A DNA stretch of 64,000 nucleotides from contig CAVPVV010000003.1 of NCBI GenBank assembly GCA_963709325.1, forward strand, positions 2,852,001-2,916,000, read 5' to 3'. The stretch comes from VFZN01 sp963709325 (lineage in GTDB: Bacteria > Acidobacteriota > Vicinamibacteria > Vicinamibacterales > UBA2999). The position numbers and the translations under genes were made by a program. This document shows positions 35,601 through 44,550 of this stretch, piece after piece. Position 1 is the first letter of the stretch, and each line of letters starts with the position of its first letter. Under the pieces are notes generated by a model. That model saw only the letters and a program-made list of their open reading frames with translations, searched no databases and was not told the origin of the DNA.

Positions 35601-37673
35601 CAACGGGAGCATGAGCTCGAGCACGGAGATGTCAAATGACAACGTCGTAACCGCTGCGAGACGGTCGTTGATATTGATTCCCGGCTCACGCGCCATCGCG
35701 CATAGGAAGTTGACCACGGCGCGGTGCGGAACGACGACACCCTTCGGAGCACCGGTCGAGCCGGAGGTGTAGATGACGTAGGCAGGAGTCTCGGGGTCGC
35801 AATCGTTCGGACTCTCGGGATGCACGGTCATCGGCTGTTCCAGCCATGCCGTGTTGACATCGAGGTTGATGACCCTGCCTGCGACATCGGCTCGCCACGC
35901 TCGCGGCGCCGCTTTCTGATGCGATTCGGTTATGAGGAATGCCAGGTTCGCGTCCGCAGCGTAGTAGGCCAGTCGGGCCGGTGGAAACCCCGGGTCGAGT
36001 GGGACGTAGGCGCCACCTGCCCTGAGTACCCCGATCAGCGCCGTGATCGTGTCGAGGCCGCGCGTCATGCACAGCCCCACCCGATCACCAGGCGTCAGGC
36101 CGCGAGCGCGCAGATAACGAGCCAACTGATTGGAACGGCGGTCGAGATCGGCGTAAGTCAGGCAGCGTCCGTCGCACGAAACCGCTACCCGATCCGGTGT
36201 CGATGCGGCTTGCCGTACGAATGCCGAGTACATCAAATCGCTTCTTGGGAAATCAGTCGGGAGCGGCTGTAAAGCTTCCACTTCCCGGCGCAGCCCCGCC
36301 GATAGCCATGGCAAGGCTCCCAAAGGTAGTGAAGGATCCGCCGCCACTGACTCGAGCAGCGACTCGTACGCGTCGAGCCACCGCTCGACGGAACGTTCAT
36401 CGAAGAGGCCGGTATTGTATTGACATTCGAGCCGGATCCCGTCGTCCACGTGCACGGCGTTCAAGGAGATCTCGAAGTTTTCGAACAGACGTGGAGTGGC
36501 CGAACATTCCACGGTGAGACCTGGAAATAAGTTCGAGCCGGGACGAATACCCGGATCAAGATTGAACATCGCGCTGACCAATGGCAGTCGGCTCGGATCC
36601 CTTCCGAGCGGCAGCTTCTTCAGCAACGTCCCATAGGTGAGCGCCTGATGTTCGAATGCGTCGAGCACGGTGGTCGACACGGATTGCAGGAAGTCGGTGA
36701 ATGGCGTGTCCCGCTCCGCCCTGAGCCGTATTGGCAACAGGTTGACGCAGTGCCCGACGAGCTCGGTCATACCGCTGGCCGCCTGCCCCGCCGCCGGAAC
36801 GCCGATAACCAGGTCCTCCTGATCAGTCAGTCGGTGGACAAGTGCGGCGAATGCGGCAAACAGCGTCGCAAATAGGCTGGATCGGGCCTGAGCGCCCAAT
36901 CTGCGAACCGCGCTCACGACGTCGGCCCGGATATGGCGGTCAACCCGACGCGAATCGAACGTGCGCCGAGGTGGACGGGCCCTGTCCGAGGGAAGTTCGA
37001 GCGCCACGGATGCCGAACCCGCCAACGACTGAAGCCAGAATCGCTCGTGGTCCGCCATTTCAGGATTGGCTGCTTGTTCGGACGCCCACCTCACGTAGTC
37101 GGAGTAGCGCGCCGCGCTCGCCGGGGCGGCGCCGTCGCCCAGACGCTCACGGTACAGCGCCGCGAGATCCCGGGTAATGACACCCCACGACCACCCGTCG
37201 CACACGACATGGTGCGCGGTCATCAGGAGCAGATGATCATCGGCACCGAGGCAGTAGCAGACCGCTCGAAACAGGGGACCTTGACTCAGATCAAACGGTT
37301 CCGACGCCGCGGCGGCTCTTTCCTGTGACAAGGTGGTCGCGCGCTGAACGCTGGTTTGGCCGCTCAGATCGACTATCGGCAGAATGAACGAACCTGGCGC
37401 CGCGATCAGCAGCTCGGCCCCGTCAGGATCGACGGTCGATCGCAACGATTGGTGGCGAGCGACCAATTGATTGATCCCCGCCGCCAGGGCGGCGATGTCG
37501 AGCGGGCCCCGGAGGCGAAACTCAACCGACTCATTGAAGGCTAGCGAAGCGTACCGCCCGAGCCGGCTCGCGAGCCACACTTCTACCTGCGCCGGGCTCA
37601 GAGGAACGACTTCCTCGAGAAACCATCCCGGGCCCGAATCCGTGGCGGCAGGTTCCTGGTGTGGTGAGCTCAT
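32700..37673 (-). CDS. Nonribosomal peptide synthetase, C-A-T-C-T, no thioesterase
   Basis: A 1657-residue NRPS. Domains by visible motif are: condensation (~22-460, HHVVCDG at 154-160); adenylation (~485-980, YTSGSTGAPKG at ~635, YGPTETT at ~771, LYRTGDRG, NGKVDRR); carrier (~995-1065, GGHSLLA with Ser ~1026); second condensation (~1087-1530, HHIIWDG at ~1217); and second carrier (~1555-1625, GGHSLLA with Ser ~1585). Pocket residues aligned by eye to GrsA are Asp, Ile, Leu, Gln, Leu, Gly, Met, Val, Trp. This is close to the glycine-type code as I recall it. There is no terminal TE or reductase, and the last C-T has no A domain. The start overlaps the PKS stop as ATGA. Both condensation His motifs are intact. 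Confidence 0.92.
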   Translation of the reverse strand: MSSPHQEPAATDSGPGWFLEEVVPLSPAQVEVWLASRLGRYASLAFNESVEFRLRGPLDIAALAAGINQLVARHQSLRSTVDPDGAELLIAAPGSFILPIVDLSGQTSVQRATTLSQERAAAASEPFDLSQGPLFRAVCYCLGADDHLLLMTAHHVVCDGWSWGVITRDLAALYRERLGDGAAPASAARYSDYVRWASEQAANPEMADHERFWLQSLAGSASVALELPSDRARPPRRTFDSRRVDRHIRADVVSAVRRLGAQARSSLFATLFAAFAALVHRLTDQEDLVIGVPAAGQAASGMTELVGHCVNLLPIRLRAERDTPFTDFLQSVSTTVLDAFEHQALTYGTLLKKLPLGRDPSRLPLVSAMFNLDPGIRPGSNLFPGLTVECSATPRLFENFEISLNAVHVDDGIRLECQYNTGLFDERSVERWLDAYESLLESVAADPSLPLGALPWLSAGLRREVEALQPLPTDFPRSDLMYSAFVRQAASTPDRVAVSCDGRCLTYADLDRRSNQLARYLRARGLTPGDRVGLCMTRGLDTITALIGVLRAGGAYVPLDPGFPPARLAYYAADANLAFLITESHQKAAPRAWRADVAGRVINLDVNTAWLEQPMTVHPESPNDCDPETPAYVIYTSGSTGAPKGVVVPHRAVVNFLCAMAREPGININDRLAAVTTLSFDISVLELMLPLTVGAEAIIVPRETAMDGRELGLLLERTGATIMQATPGMWRSVIDAGWPGGAFKALVGGETLPPDLARVLLERSSEVWNMYGPTETTVWSAVWKVDAAVVNESGVAIGRPIANTSIWVLGPGGQPCPIGVPGEICIGGEGVTSGYFERPDLTSKRFAIDPFAAHSSSRLYRTGDRGKWRNDQLLEHQGRLDFQIKVRGYRIEPGEIEACLAEHSSIQGAVVETHEAAPGDVRLVAYIVPRQAVPEPATLRSHLRERLPDYMIPQHFVEIATLPLLPNGKVDRRSLPSPWVAVSHSTPNRVAPRNELEQVALEALESALNLAELGIDDNFFTLGGHSLLAARLSTSLERALHRPVPMQALFEAPTARQLAEWLSSHSERSEGGGKISRAADQSEAPTSLMQQRLWFLEQLEPGRVTYNTPSAHRLRGPLDLDCLERAFNEIIRRQSILRTYIAARDGRPVQRICSELRATMRPVEDLSAVPPAERDAELMRRLDKLVDHRFALDQPPLFQVALFRLTETEHVLFFMPHHIIWDGWSFDLFHREMAALYESYVSEQPLALGEPVITYGDFARWQASWLQTPAVREQLDYWKAVLTPLPEALKLPSDRPRPARMSGGGATIWLHIGSSVAGAVRNYGQKHDATVFMVLLATYVAMLHRLTGQPEVIVGTPWRGRQMPEADDVMGPFVNVLPLRLKVHSSDTFTDVLQRTRRMVLDAFANPDVPLERLIRDLKMPRDESRAAVYQTFFSFQDARERIRHWGPLEQEQVYVFQRGTAEDLGLWFLQHNAGLSGGLTFNTDIIGHQTAIQWAQMFEAVLETMVTSPDALVNLAPTAVTLKPGGSRPGSGTPSDGLLRGVGQRPLLTARTSTERAVTEVWNELLGVSDIDVSDNFFDIGGHSLLAMQAVDRIERRLGRRLHVRHLIFETLEQVAARLDRAEGDSEQGRDVAEAPARKTPGWLDRVALRLGLKDN

Positions 37674-40600
37674 GCCTTGGCGGCAACCTTCGCCGGGTCA
37701 TATTTCGAGTATTTACTTGGCGCCTTGCCATCGGGAACGAACCATGCCGGCTTGCCCTCGTTATCACGACAAAGTCGTGCGTCGGCGACTGGCGGACGCG
37801 ATCTGTCCATGGCTTCGGTCGGTTCGACCCGCGTCGGCAGAAACCCGCCCTCCTGCAGTTCGGCAATCGAGTTCTTGAAGGCGGAGACCATCACGTCAAC
37901 CTCCCCTGCCCCATGTGCGGTTGTCATGAAACACGGAAAGTTGTCGAGAATGTGAACTCCGCGACTACGCATCATCGCAAAGAGCAGGTCTTGAAACGGA
38001 TGATCTTCGAGCCACGCAACCCGCCACAGTGATCCACAGTGGCTAACCGAAATCGGGGCGCCCACCCGTTTACAGAACGCGTTCAACTCGCGCACCATCG
38101 TCTCCGTCGTCCGGTTCAAGGTCGTCTGGAGAGTGCCGCCCGCCGCCTTCAGATGGACCAGCGTCGCCTTGGCCGCGGCCAACGCGAGTGGATGCCGCAC
38201 AAACGTCCCCGCGAAGTAGGTCACTCCGACCGTCGGAATCGAGTCGTCGCCGAACTGCCACGACCCTCCGTCCAGTGCGTCCATGAAGTCGCGCCTGCCT
38301 GCCACCACCCCGATCGGCATCCCCCCGCCGATGACTTTACCGTAGCTCGCCAAATCCGCGTTTACACCGAACATCGCCTGGACGCCGCCCTGATGCAGAC
38401 GAAATCCGGTGATCACTTCATCGAAGATCAGGCAAACGCCGCAGCGTTGGGTGGCCGCGCGGAGCTGCTTCAGAAACTCGACCGGCTGGAACTCGGGCCG
38501 ACGGCTTTGCACCGGCTCGACGAGCACCGCCGCCAAATCGTCAGCATGGGCGTGAATGTATTCCAATGCCTCAGGGGAACCGTACTCGAGCACGCGCACG
38601 TCACCGAACATTCCCGCCATGATGCCAGGGGCTCCGGGAATGGCCTTTCCGCCTCTGCCACCGCGCACGACGACCTCGTCGAAGGTTCCGTGATACGACC
38701 CAGCGAACAACACAACTGTACTGCGACCGGTCACCGTGCGGGCGATGCGAATCGCGGCCATCACGGCCTCCGAACCCGTATTGCACAGCGCGGCGCGGTC
38801 GAACCCGGTCATCTCGCAGACCAATCTTGCGACTTCACCCGCCAGTGGGTGCTGGGGGCCGATATCGTAACCCGTGTCCAGCTGGCTTCGAATCGCATCG
38901 GTCACGAAGTCGGGTCGCCACCCAAAAAGGTTCACGCCGAAGCCGTTCAGCGCGTCGACATACTCGTTTCCATCGACGTCCCACATGCGGGCGCCCTGCG
39001 AGCGCTCCATCACGATCTGATATGTAATTTCCTTCGTTATCGGGCGAAATCCATTGACGGTGCGAGGGTCTGCCAGATGACCACGATGCTCTGAGGCGTA
39101 CGCCTTGCTTTGGACAGTCTTAGCTACGTAGCGCTTGACAAACGCATCGAACCGGGCCTTCTGGCGGTCGGTGAGGGCGTTCGCCTCCGTGTGAATGCGT
39201 GCGATCGCGCCGAATGCCTTCTTGACGTCGTATCGTACCTGGCGGAGATCGTCGGCAGTTCGCATTGAGTGAGGAACGGTAGCCGCGGGCTGGGCCTCGG
39301 AGCCGGCGGCGGCCAGGGATGGGCGCCCCGTGCCACTGCCGATCTGGCTGGGCCTGTCTAAACTGACGCTGGCGAGCAGGGCTAGCTGTTGGGACATCAA
39401 CTCCATTTGTTGGCGAATGACCTGCTGAATGGGCGACTCGCCCTGGTCGTTCGCGAATTGTGCGGCGGCGGGACCCGCAGATAGCGCTTCCGACGAGCCG
39501 GGTTCGGGCCCCTGTGAAGCTGCCACGGCGGCCACGGCGGTTACCGGCTCCATCGGCATCAGCCGGTTTAGGTGCCCGGCCAAGTCTCGGAGATTTCGAT
39601 ACTGCTCCATCAGCTCTCGAAATGTGATTGGAACCTTGAACCGCTTCTTGAGCATGGCAGCGGCTTGGGTGAGGACGAGTGAATCGAGACCCAATTCGAT
39701 GAAACTCACGGACTCGTCCGCTTCGGAAAGGTCCAGTCCTGAAATGTCTTCGAAGAATCCGCGCAGCTCGGCGATCAGGCCCGGTATTGGTAATGCAGAA
39801 GGGGCCTTAGTGGGTTCGCTCACGGTCCTCTCTTGGCCTAATCGAGCCGAGCCGTCCGGATCAGCCGTTGGGACAACGGGGTTTCCGATAGACGCGGAAA
39901 TCGAGACCATTGCATCCGACACATGGGGTATTGCCGACTTCGCCGACGGAGGATCCAGCCAGAGTCTCTGGCGCTCGAACGGATAGGTCGGCAAGACTAT
40001 CCGGTGTCTCAAATTTGAGGCTGACGTGGCAGGTTCCGATGCTTCAATGCCGGCCGTCCAGAGTTCGCCCAAGGCCAACAGCAATTGCGACGTCTCCAGT
40101 TCTGGCGAGTCGGCCATACACGGAACCGCGATCGAACCCGGTCGGCGGCCACCGTGCTGGCGAACGAGGGTCGAGAGCGTGTCGCGGGGGCCGAGTTCGA
40201 CGAAGGCCGCGTCTTCATGTCGAGCGATGCAATTCCGGACCGCCCCGGAAAAGCGAACAGGTTCCCTGAGGTGACGCCCCCAATAGCCTGGGTCGATCGC
40301 ATCACTCGCCGTGAGCCAGGTTCCGGTCAACGTTGAGATGATCGGCACCTGAGGGGCCCTCAGGTGTGCCGTCTCCACCTCGCAGTTGAACGGTGCCACA
40401 GCCCCGTCCATCATCGAGGAATGGAACGCGTGAGAGGTCTGTAGCAGGCGAGTCATGACGCCTTCAGCCTCGAGCACGTCCCTGAATGCGTTGACGTCAA
40501 CGGTCGGTCCGGACACGACGGAGGCGCTCGGGCCGTTTTCAGCGGCAACGCAAAGGCGGGCGGGAAGGCGGGATGACAGAGGATCAGCCGGCAGTCGCAC

Positions 40601-43600
40601 GGAGAGCATGCTTCCCGCGGGCAAATCCTGCATAAGCCGGCCTCGGAACGCCACTAGCCGTGCAGCATCTTGCAACGACATGACACCGGCCACGACGGCG
40701 GCGACGAACTCGCCAACACTATGGCCAATCAGCGCGGCGGGGCGGACGTCACGCGCCTCCAGGGTTCGAGCGAGCGCATATTCGAGGCAAAAGGTGGCTG
40801 GCTGTGTCGTCGCCGTTCCCGTCAAGGCGTTGGCGTCGCCTGAAAACATCCTCGCCAAGAGATCGAAGCCCGCGTGCTTCGACGCACTCTCGGCAGCCTC
40901 GTCCAACGCGTCGCGAAAGGTTCGATCACCGTCGTGCAACCCGCGCCCCATCCCCGCGTACTGGGCACCTTGGCCCGGAAACAGCCAGATTAGGGGCGGT
41001 ATTGTCGCGCCCAAGGACCGGGAGACGCGATGCCGGTGCGTCGGCTCGCTCAAGACGTCGATCGCAGCGTCGACCGAACCAGCGACAAGGGCCAACCGCT
41101 CGGGAAATCGGCTTCGTCCTTCTCTCAGTGTGTAGGCGACATCAGCGAGATTGGTATTCGGATGAGCCTTCAAGTGTTCGGCCAATTGCGCCGCCATCGT
41201 CCCGAGCGCAGAGGGAGTTCTGGCCGACAACAACAACAACTCGGGACTGGTTGAAGGGCCGACCTCGGGTCGATGAGGACCTTCTTCTAGGACGAGGTGG
41301 ACGTTAGTGCCGCCGACCCCGAAGGAGCTTACACCGGCACGCCGAGGCTCCTTCGCTCGCGGCCACGGAGTCAAAGCCGTATTGACGAGGAACGGACTGG
41401 TCGCAAAGTCGATTGCCTGATTTGGCTTCTCGAAATTCACGCTGGGCGGCAGCATCTCATGGGAAAGAGCCAGGGCTGTCTTGATCACTCCGGCCGCGCC
41501 GGCGGCGGTGACCAGGTGGCCGACGTTGCTCTTGACGGACCCGATCCGGCAAAATCCCCGATCCGGCGTCGTCCGGCGAAAAGCCCGGGTGAGCGCCTCG
41601 ATCTCAACCGGGTCACCGAGCGGCGTGGCCGTGCCATGAGCCTCGATATAGGACACAGTGCGCGGATTGATGCCTGCAGCCTCGTAGGCGGCCGCGATCC
41701 CCGCGGCCTGTCCGCTTATGCTCGGCGCCGTGAAACTAGCCTTGTCACGGCCGTCGTTGTTGACAGCCAGGCCCCGAATGACCGCGTACACCATGTCACC
41801 GTCGGCGACGGCGTCGCCCAACCGCTTGAGCAGCACCACGGCGGCGCCGTCGCTGAACACCGTACCCTGGGCGGCTGCATCGAAGGGTCGTGTCCGTCCA
41901 TCGGGGGACAGCATCGCGCCTTCCTGGTATAGATAGCCGCTCCGCGGCGGGCAGGTGATCGCAACCCCTCCGGCAAGCGCCATGTCGCATTGATGCGATC
42001 TGAGCGCCGCGAACGCCTGCGCGATCGCAACTAGGGACGTGGAGCAAGCGGTATGCACGCTGACGGCGGGCCCGGTCAGGTTCAGTCGGCTTGCGACGCG
42101 GGTCGCGATATAGTCCTTCTCATTGGCCAACATTACCTGAAATTCACCGAGCTTCTCGATTCGATCGGGATGATAGAGAACGTGCTTCTGGTAGTAGGTC
42201 GCGTTGTACATCCCCGCGAAGATGCCAATCGGCATGCGTGCTCGGTCCGGTGCATGTCCGCCGCGCTCCAAGCATTCCCAGCAGAGCTCGAGGAAGACTC
42301 GGTGCTGCGGGTCCATAACTTCCGCCTCACGAGCCGAGATGCCAAAGAACGTCGAATCAAACCTCTCGACGTCAGCAATTACACCACGCCGCTTAACGTA
42401 CGCCGGATCCGCCGTGAGCGCTGGCGGCAACGAGGGATCAAGTTCACTGTCCTCAAAGGATGTGATCGTCTCGCGTCCGTCACGCAGGTTGCGCCAGAAC
42501 TCCTCCACAGTGGTCGCGCCTGGGAACCGGCCGGCCATCGCGATGATGGCGACCGGCTCGTCGGATGGCGCGGGCCCCTTTCGACTCCTCGCCAGGCGCC
42601 GGGATTCGACGACCGACTCGGTCCGATCGACGATTGCACGAGCAATAGCCTCGGGAGTCGGTTCGCGGAAGAAAAGATTCGTGGACAGGCCGCTCCGGTC
42701 CGGGTCCGGTAGCCGTCCGAGAACCTTCAACACCAGTAAGGAGTCACCCCCGAGGTCGAAGAAGTTGTCGAAGCGGCCCACGCGCTCGATGCCAAGCTCG
42801 GTGGCGAATGCCGCGCAGACCCGGGCCTCGATCTCGCCAACCGGTTCCGTGTACGGCTGGATGAGATCAGGCCTCTCAATCGGCGGCGGTGGCAGCGCGC
42901 GTCGATCGACCTTCCCGTTGACCGTCCGGGGTAGCGCATCTAACCACACATAAGTCGCTGGCACCATGAAATCGGGCAGACGCGCGGCCAGATGCGCGCG
43001 CATCTGTTCCAAGGGGACCGGCTGGTCCCTGGCGATCGCATACGCAATGAGACGATGCGTCCCATTCGCGAGCTTCTCTGGCACCACAGCGCATGCTTTG
43101 ATGCCGGCATGGGCGGCGAGTTGCGCCTCAATCTCAGCCGGCTCGATGCGGAACCCACGGATCTTCACTTGATCGTCCAAACGGCCAACGAACTCGATGA
43201 TCCCATCCGCGGTGCAACTGGCAAGATCGCCGGTGCGGTACAGCCGCTCCCCACGCTGATCAAAGGGATTGGCGACGAACCGCTCATTCGTCAGCTCGGG
43301 TTGCCCGAGGTACCCGCGAGCGAGGCCACGTCCACCCAAATAGAGTTCGCCTACCTGCCCAGGCTCGAGGAGCTCCATCGAAGGGCCGAGGATGTACGCC
43401 TCCGTATCGGTAATAGGACGACCGATTGGCACAGCTCGAGCCTCCGCCGGCAAATCAGCGGGAATGCGAAATGTCGTCGCGAAGGTAGTGCATTCCGTGG
43501 GCCCGTACCCATTGATCAACATGACGGCCGGTGCCGCCGCGAGGAACCGCCGCACGTGCGGCACCGATAAAGCCTCGCCGCCAATGAGAAGTTCCTTCAA

Positions 43601-44425
43601 GGCCGCCAAATGCGTCGGATCGTCGTCCACGACCGCATTGAACAGCGCTGCCGTGAGCCAGGCCGTCGTGACGCGATGTTTCTCGATCGTGCTCCTGAGC
43701 CCGGCAGCGGTCGGGAGATCCTCGTCGTGAATGACGCATACACCACCGTTCAAGAGTGGAGCCCAGAGTTCGAAGGACGAGGCATCAAACCCCAGTGGTG
43801 CTGCTTGCATCACGACGCAGTCCGGTCCCAGGCTCACATACTTCGCATCGATGACAAGCCGGAGAACGGAGTCATGGCAGATCTCGATGCCTTTGGGGAC
43901 GCCGGTCGAGCCTGATGTATACATCACATAGGCAAGCGATGCACCATCGCCGGGGTCGCAGAGTTGCGGCGCGGGTGCGCTGTCCGCCTGCTCGAGCAGC
44001 AGGGTCGGCAGATGCGATGGAAAACGCTCTCGCTGGGCTGCGGTCGTGACGACCGCCGCGGTGTGCGCGTCGTTGATCATCAATGCCAAGCGGTCGGTCG
44101 GGAATGCCAGTTCAAGTGGCATATATGCGGCGCCGGCTTTCAAAGTCCCCAAAATGCAAGTGACGGCTTCGAACGAGCGAGGGACTGCGATCGCGACAGT
44201 GGATCCGGGTCGGACCCCGAGATGCAGCAGGGCCGCCGCGACGCGATCCGATCGCGCATCCAGATCGCCGTAGGTCCATTCGTGTGCACGGTGAACGAGC
44301 GCCACTCGCTGCGGACCCTCGGCAGCGACACGCCGAAAGATCTCGTGGATCATTCCCCCCTTACCGCCAGGGAGCGACGTGGTATCCCTGGCGTGCACGC
44401 GATTAGGAACCTTGGAAGCGGACAT
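37670..44425 (-). CDS. Hybrid NRPS-PKS with built-in aminotransferase (A-T-KS-AT-ACP-AmT)
   Basis: A 2251-residue enzyme. Domains are: loading A (~25-510, YTSGSTGVPKG, YGPTECTT, NGKVDRRAL); T (~530-600, GGDSLLV, Ser ~562); KS (~620-1050, TACSTS with Cys ~795, EAHGTATPLGDP, KSNVGH); AT (~1145-1440, GHSVGE with Ser ~1236, malonyl-type HAFH ~1332); ACP (~1550-1620, GLDSL with Ser ~1582); and class III aminotransferase (~1780-2200, DEVITGF, PLP Lys in SYGKVIGGG ~2030). There is no C, KR, DH or ER domain. A-pocket residues read Asp, Ala, Phe, Trp, Leu, Gly, Gly, Thr, Phe, a valine-like code. Predicted step: an aminoacyl starter extended by malonyl, then amination of the beta-ketone. ACP plus AmT recalls the iturin/mycosubtilin starter module. 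The start is ATG 44425 without a clear RBS; ATG 44353 is possible. Confidence 0.92.
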   Translation of the reverse strand: MSASKVPNRVHARDTTSLPGGKGGMIHEIFRRVAAEGPQRVALVHRAHEWTYGDLDARSDRVAAALLHLGVRPGSTVAIAVPRSFEAVTCILGTLKAGAAYMPLELAFPTDRLALMINDAHTAAVVTTAAQRERFPSHLPTLLLEQADSAPAPQLCDPGDGASLAYVMYTSGSTGVPKGIEICHDSVLRLVIDAKYVSLGPDCVVMQAAPLGFDASSFELWAPLLNGGVCVIHDEDLPTAAGLRSTIEKHRVTTAWLTAALFNAVVDDDPTHLAALKELLIGGEALSVPHVRRFLAAAPAVMLINGYGPTECTTFATTFRIPADLPAEARAVPIGRPITDTEAYILGPSMELLEPGQVGELYLGGRGLARGYLGQPELTNERFVANPFDQRGERLYRTGDLASCTADGIIEFVGRLDDQVKIRGFRIEPAEIEAQLAAHAGIKACAVVPEKLANGTHRLIAYAIARDQPVPLEQMRAHLAARLPDFMVPATYVWLDALPRTVNGKVDRRALPPPPIERPDLIQPYTEPVGEIEARVCAAFATELGIERVGRFDNFFDLGGDSLLVLKVLGRLPDPDRSGLSTNLFFREPTPEAIARAIVDRTESVVESRRLARSRKGPAPSDEPVAIIAMAGRFPGATTVEEFWRNLRDGRETITSFEDSELDPSLPPALTADPAYVKRRGVIADVERFDSTFFGISAREAEVMDPQHRVFLELCWECLERGGHAPDRARMPIGIFAGMYNATYYQKHVLYHPDRIEKLGEFQVMLANEKDYIATRVASRLNLTGPAVSVHTACSTSLVAIAQAFAALRSHQCDMALAGGVAITCPPRSGYLYQEGAMLSPDGRTRPFDAAAQGTVFSDGAAVVLLKRLGDAVADGDMVYAVIRGLAVNNDGRDKASFTAPSISGQAAGIAAAYEAAGINPRTVSYIEAHGTATPLGDPVEIEALTRAFRRTTPDRGFCRIGSVKSNVGHLVTAAGAAGVIKTALALSHEMLPPSVNFEKPNQAIDFATSPFLVNTALTPWPRAKEPRRAGVSSFGVGGTNVHLVLEEGPHRPEVGPSTSPELLLLSARTPSALGTMAAQLAEHLKAHPNTNLADVAYTLREGRSRFPERLALVAGSVDAAIDVLSEPTHRHRVSRSLGATIPPLIWLFPGQGAQYAGMGRGLHDGDRTFRDALDEAAESASKHAGFDLLARMFSGDANALTGTATTQPATFCLEYALARTLEARDVRPAALIGHSVGEFVAAVVAGVMSLQDAARLVAFRGRLMQDLPAGSMLSVRLPADPLSSRLPARLCVAAENGPSASVVSGPTVDVNAFRDVLEAEGVMTRLLQTSHAFHSSMMDGAVAPFNCEVETAHLRAPQVPIISTLTGTWLTASDAIDPGYWGRHLREPVRFSGAVRNCIARHEDAAFVELGPRDTLSTLVRQHGGRRPGSIAVPCMADSPELETSQLLLALGELWTAGIEASEPATSASNLRHRIVLPTYPFERQRLWLDPPSAKSAIPHVSDAMVSISASIGNPVVPTADPDGSARLGQERTVSEPTKAPSALPIPGLIAELRGFFEDISGLDLSEADESVSFIELGLDSLVLTQAAAMLKKRFKVPITFRELMEQYRNLRDLAGHLNRLMPMEPVTAVAAVAASQGPEPGSSEALSAGPAAAQFANDQGESPIQQVIRQQMELMSQQLALLASVSLDRPSQIGSGTGRPSLAAAGSEAQPAATVPHSMRTADDLRQVRYDVKKAFGAIARIHTEANALTDRQKARFDAFVKRYVAKTVQSKAYASEHRGHLADPRTVNGFRPITKEITYQIVMERSQGARMWDVDGNEYVDALNGFGVNLFGWRPDFVTDAIRSQLDTGYDIGPQHPLAGEVARLVCEMTGFDRAALCNTGSEAVMAAIRIARTVTGRSTVVLFAGSYHGTFDEVVVRGGRGGKAIPGAPGIMAGMFGDVRVLEYGSPEALEYIHAHADDLAAVLVEPVQSRRPEFQPVEFLKQLRAATQRCGVCLIFDEVITGFRLHQGGVQAMFGVNADLASYGKVIGGGMPIGVVAGRRDFMDALDGGSWQFGDDSIPTVGVTYFAGTFVRHPLALAAAKATLVHLKAAGGTLQTTLNRTTETMVRELNAFCKRVGAPISVSHCGSLWRVAWLEDHPFQDLLFAMMRSRGVHILDNFPCFMTTAHGAGEVDVMVSAFKNSIAELQEGGFLPTRVEPTEAMDRSRPPVADARLCRDNEGKPAWFVPDGKAPSKYSKYDPAKVAAKA

Positions 44426-44508
44426 TTGATTCGCGGCGGTTCATCGTTAGTCTCTTCAACGGTTGGAGGTCAGGCCAACGTGAGCGGCCTCTGTCAGGAC
44501 TCACGTTT

Positions 44509-44537
44509 GTCATAGTTACCTGAGCGAACAATTTCAA
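44509..44537 (-). promoter_or_regulatory. Candidate sigma-70 promoter for the PKS-NRPS operon
   Basis: On the minus strand TTGAAA (44537-44532), 17 bases, then TATGAC (44514-44509). The -35 matches TTGACA at four of six positions and the -10 matches TATAAT at four of six, with ideal spacing. Transcription would begin about 75 bases before the PKS start. It is the best promoter-like pair in the 125-base gap, but it has not been tested. Confidence 0.4.
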
Positions 44538-44550
44538 CTCACTTCACACA

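Noticed and set aside
38039..39094. A 351-codon plus-strand frame opposite the aminotransferase domain of the PKS gene
   Set aside because: No recognisable protein features, and the minus-strand aminotransferase is complete.
37670..44425. The aminotransferase as a separate gene such as glutamate-1-semialdehyde aminomutase
   Set aside because: The frame is continuous with the ACP through a Gln/Ala-rich linker and the fusion matches known ACP-AmT modules; no stop or start lies between.
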